From Sipunculus nudus (Eukaryota > Annelida > Sipuncula > Golfingiida > Sipunculidae), in contig CM049320.1 of NCBI GenBank assembly GCA_026874595.1, positions 44,962,714 through 45,026,713 on the forward strand: a DNA stretch of 64,000 nt, in the 5' to 3' direction. Below are positions 61,760-64,000 of the stretch, piece after piece (position 1 is the first letter of the stretch; the number at the start of each line of letters is the position of its first letter). Both the position numbers and the translations under genes were made by a program. The notes below the pieces were generated by a model. It searched no databases, was not told where the DNA came from, and saw only the letters and a program-made list of their open reading frames with translations.

Positions 61760-64000
61760 AATATGCGAGAAGAATTGATCGCTTATATGAATTTTTAACT
61801 TTGGTGTTTCCATGTGTCCTTCAACGTATATGCATGCGTATGTGCGTATATGTGCGTGAACACGGTGATATGTTTTAAAGTAATGCAGAATGGGCTTTTA
61901 CAAAATCGCCCCCTTGTGACTCTAGCATATTTTTTTCATTTTAAAAACAGACACATTAAATATTCTTCTTAAAATAAATAAGTGATATAATTATTTATTT
62001 GAAAGTTAGCGAATTCCTGTGATTTTTTATGTATTTAAGTTTTTGTACTGTTCTTACTTTGGCTGAGAATATTTGCTACAATAAAGTGCTGTGTGATACG
62101 TTTGTGTTTATTTGTTTTTTTATGCAAGTTTTATTCTTGACCTCTAAAATATTAGTTCCAATAATAAATAGTGATCTTCAAATGAATTTCTCTAACCCTA
62201 AACATTGAATATCACCCAGAAATACATTTAATTTGTACTTTATGAAATTGTCTTAATACGGCGAACACGACATCCCCCTCCCATAAATATTTACGTTCGT
62301 TAATAATAATTATAATGGTGTACACCATCCGTATGCAAGTGTGTATATATTCCTTTTTTAAATTGTTATTATTGCAATTTTAGTTACCATTTAGTAATTC
62401 TTTGATTCTTGATGCTGGAAATAACAATATTTAAAATTATACAGTACTTGAAGGAATTGTCTGATATGGCTGTATATTGCACTTATGTATTTATTATTCA
62501 TAAATGGGTAAATGTGTATTTAAGAGGGGTTTTAAAGAGTTATTTTACTATGTTGAACGCATTATTCCAAAATTTTATTGATCTATAATAAGAAAGATTA
62601 ATATAATAGATAAGGCTTGTAGAGTTTTATATCCAATATATATTTGATATGTATTACCAAAATGCTCAAGTAAATGCTAAAATGCAACATTTTCTTGGCG
62701 ACGTCTTCACAGTATTATAAATAACTTTATAAACAACAAAATTCAAGCCGATATAGTCACCTAAGGAGAAAAATAAACTCTCAAGCAACACCATCTTTCA
62801 TTATATAACCTTTTTCCTAAAATTATACTTTCCCTTTATATTTACAGAATATTTCCTTTGCTTATAATTTGCGTTAAATATTGTAAATAGGCCTTTAAAA
62901 ACTCTTAAATACACATTCATCCGTAATCATAGAAAGAACGGGACTAACTGCAGGCGGAATACTTGCAAAAAAATACATATGTCAAAAATGTTTAATGTTT
63001 TAGATGTAACAATTCCGGAAGTATCTTGCTACAGTCCAGGACCCCGTGCGGTAAAACGATCGAAAACAAATTGGGTTCTAGTTGAATAATTACTTTCATC
63101 ATGCCCTTGACTATGATATATTGATCATTTATAATATTTAAGTTTATTTTTGCAAAACTTAAATTAATTTGTACACCGTCCGCACGCGTTTTAGCATATA
63201 TTTTATACAGTATGAATGTTCGTGCACGCGCGCGTGCTCGTATGCGCGCACGCGTTTTAGTAACAACCGGTGATTCCGGTTAAATGACGTCACATCTGCT
63301 CGATCCACTGTACAAATTAATTAGTCTTCCAGTTCATGCATATACGCGCACATGGGGAAACACACCTTTTTTTACGCATATATATGTTAGCACAAACACA
63401 TATATACGAGCACATGGAAACACAACTTTACTGCATGATGTCTGTCCTTACTTTCCTTGCTCAAACATGAGACTTATTTGATAATTACAACAACATTCAC
63501 TTTTTTAAAAGGATCACATTTTAATAAGACGTACTATATCAACCTTGATTTATAGGAAAATTCAAGTACGTCCGACTACGTAGTACGAGTAATGCCAATT
63601 TGCGGCAGGTCACATATATTGCACTTTTACCGATTATCCTTGGATAAATTAAGGCGAAACATGCCCAGAGGAGTTCGACAAAAACAAGTCAATTTTTACT
63701 TAAAACTAATGCTCTATCTTCTTTTCGGCTATATCTTTTGAAATTCCTTAGGTAATTTCTTGGCTCGTTGAATATTCCACGATTTCCTAAGAGGATCAGT
63801 AGATTCCGCGACACTCAAGGTGAAAGATGACGCCCACGTTTACAGTGGGCTGAGCCTATAGGTCACGTGGTCCTATTTGTTTACATGCCCTGGGGTCACC
63901 AAGCCCTGAACCTGAAGGAGAGTAGTAAATGGTCTGGCTTTCTCTGGTTGGCTCTAGCCATCATGTGCTGGAGCATCAAAAACACCCCATTGTTTGATTT

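Larger units (their letters stand above)
59275..62947. repeat. Module B copy B9 (3673 bp), mosaic
   Basis: The left boundary is clustered with changes (GGGAAAAAGTTATTTAAGCGATGC, where other copies have GGGAAAATATAATTTATGCGGTGC). It mixes states: type I TGTACCAAG and AATTTGGAAGC with type II GGGCTTAC, GGGATTAAA and GACATTCAC. The poly(A) signal is at 62080-62085. Confidence 0.9.
58966..64000. repeat. Array unit U12, long type, cut by window end (5035 bp present)
   Basis: Contains B9 (mosaic) and the A head as far as GTTTGATTT, just before the position of the 85-codon frame. TGCTCGATCC near 63298 is shared only with U5 (near 19264), a sign of exchange between distant units. Confidence 0.95.

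Noticed and set aside
1-64000. tRNA, 5S rRNA or snRNA genes inside the unit
   Set aside because: I looked for B-box, 5S-like and snRNA-like motifs on both strands and saw no convincing match.

Overview
The window is almost entirely one tandem array of very large repeat units, with no confidently recognisable protein-coding gene. It is AT-rich, full of long (TA)n tracts, and contains spliceosome-type donor and acceptor sites, AATAAA signals, TATA boxes and a solo-LTR-like element. There is no bacterial operon structure. This points to a eukaryotic, probably animal, macrosatellite locus. A marine or aquatic invertebrate such as a mollusc is a guess from the style of the simple repeats, not a demonstrated fact.

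Two modules build the array. Module A (about 2.8 kb) carries a GC-rich alternating purine/pyrimidine block, a perfect CRE, an exon-like cassette with an 85-codon frame, two poly-G tracts, two (TA)n tracts and a 4 x 30 bp minisatellite. Module B (about 3.65-3.70 kb) carries a heat-shock-type promoter, a splice donor, a GC-rich hairpin-rich block, (TA)n tracts, a 498 bp TG...CA element and a polyadenylation signal.

Layout: three A-only units lie at 1-2826, 2827-5647 and 5648-8462. From 8463 every unit is A+B: 8463-14950, 14951-20025 (1.39 kb internal deletion), 20026-26498, 26499-33001, 33002-39477, 39478-46004, 46005-52438, 52439-58965, and a partial one from 58966 to the end. I set unit boundaries at an arbitrary anchor, the TGGTAGGTAG motif found at position 1.

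Copies are nearly identical, but diagnostic variants sort the B copies into type I (B1, B3, B5, and a divergent B2), type II (B4, B6, B7, B8) and a mosaic (B9). The pair of units at 20026-33001 looks duplicated as 33002-46004, a two-unit higher-order repeat.

The most interesting signal is in B. At least three HSF-type heat-shock elements with exact 5-bp phasing lie upstream of a TATA box, with a downstream GTAAGA donor and an AATAAA/GT-rich poly(A) site. All are present at fixed spacing in all nine B copies. I infer an array of candidate stress-inducible, probably non-coding transcription units, comparable in concept to Drosophila hsr-omega or human HSF1-driven satellite III. Transcription is unproven.
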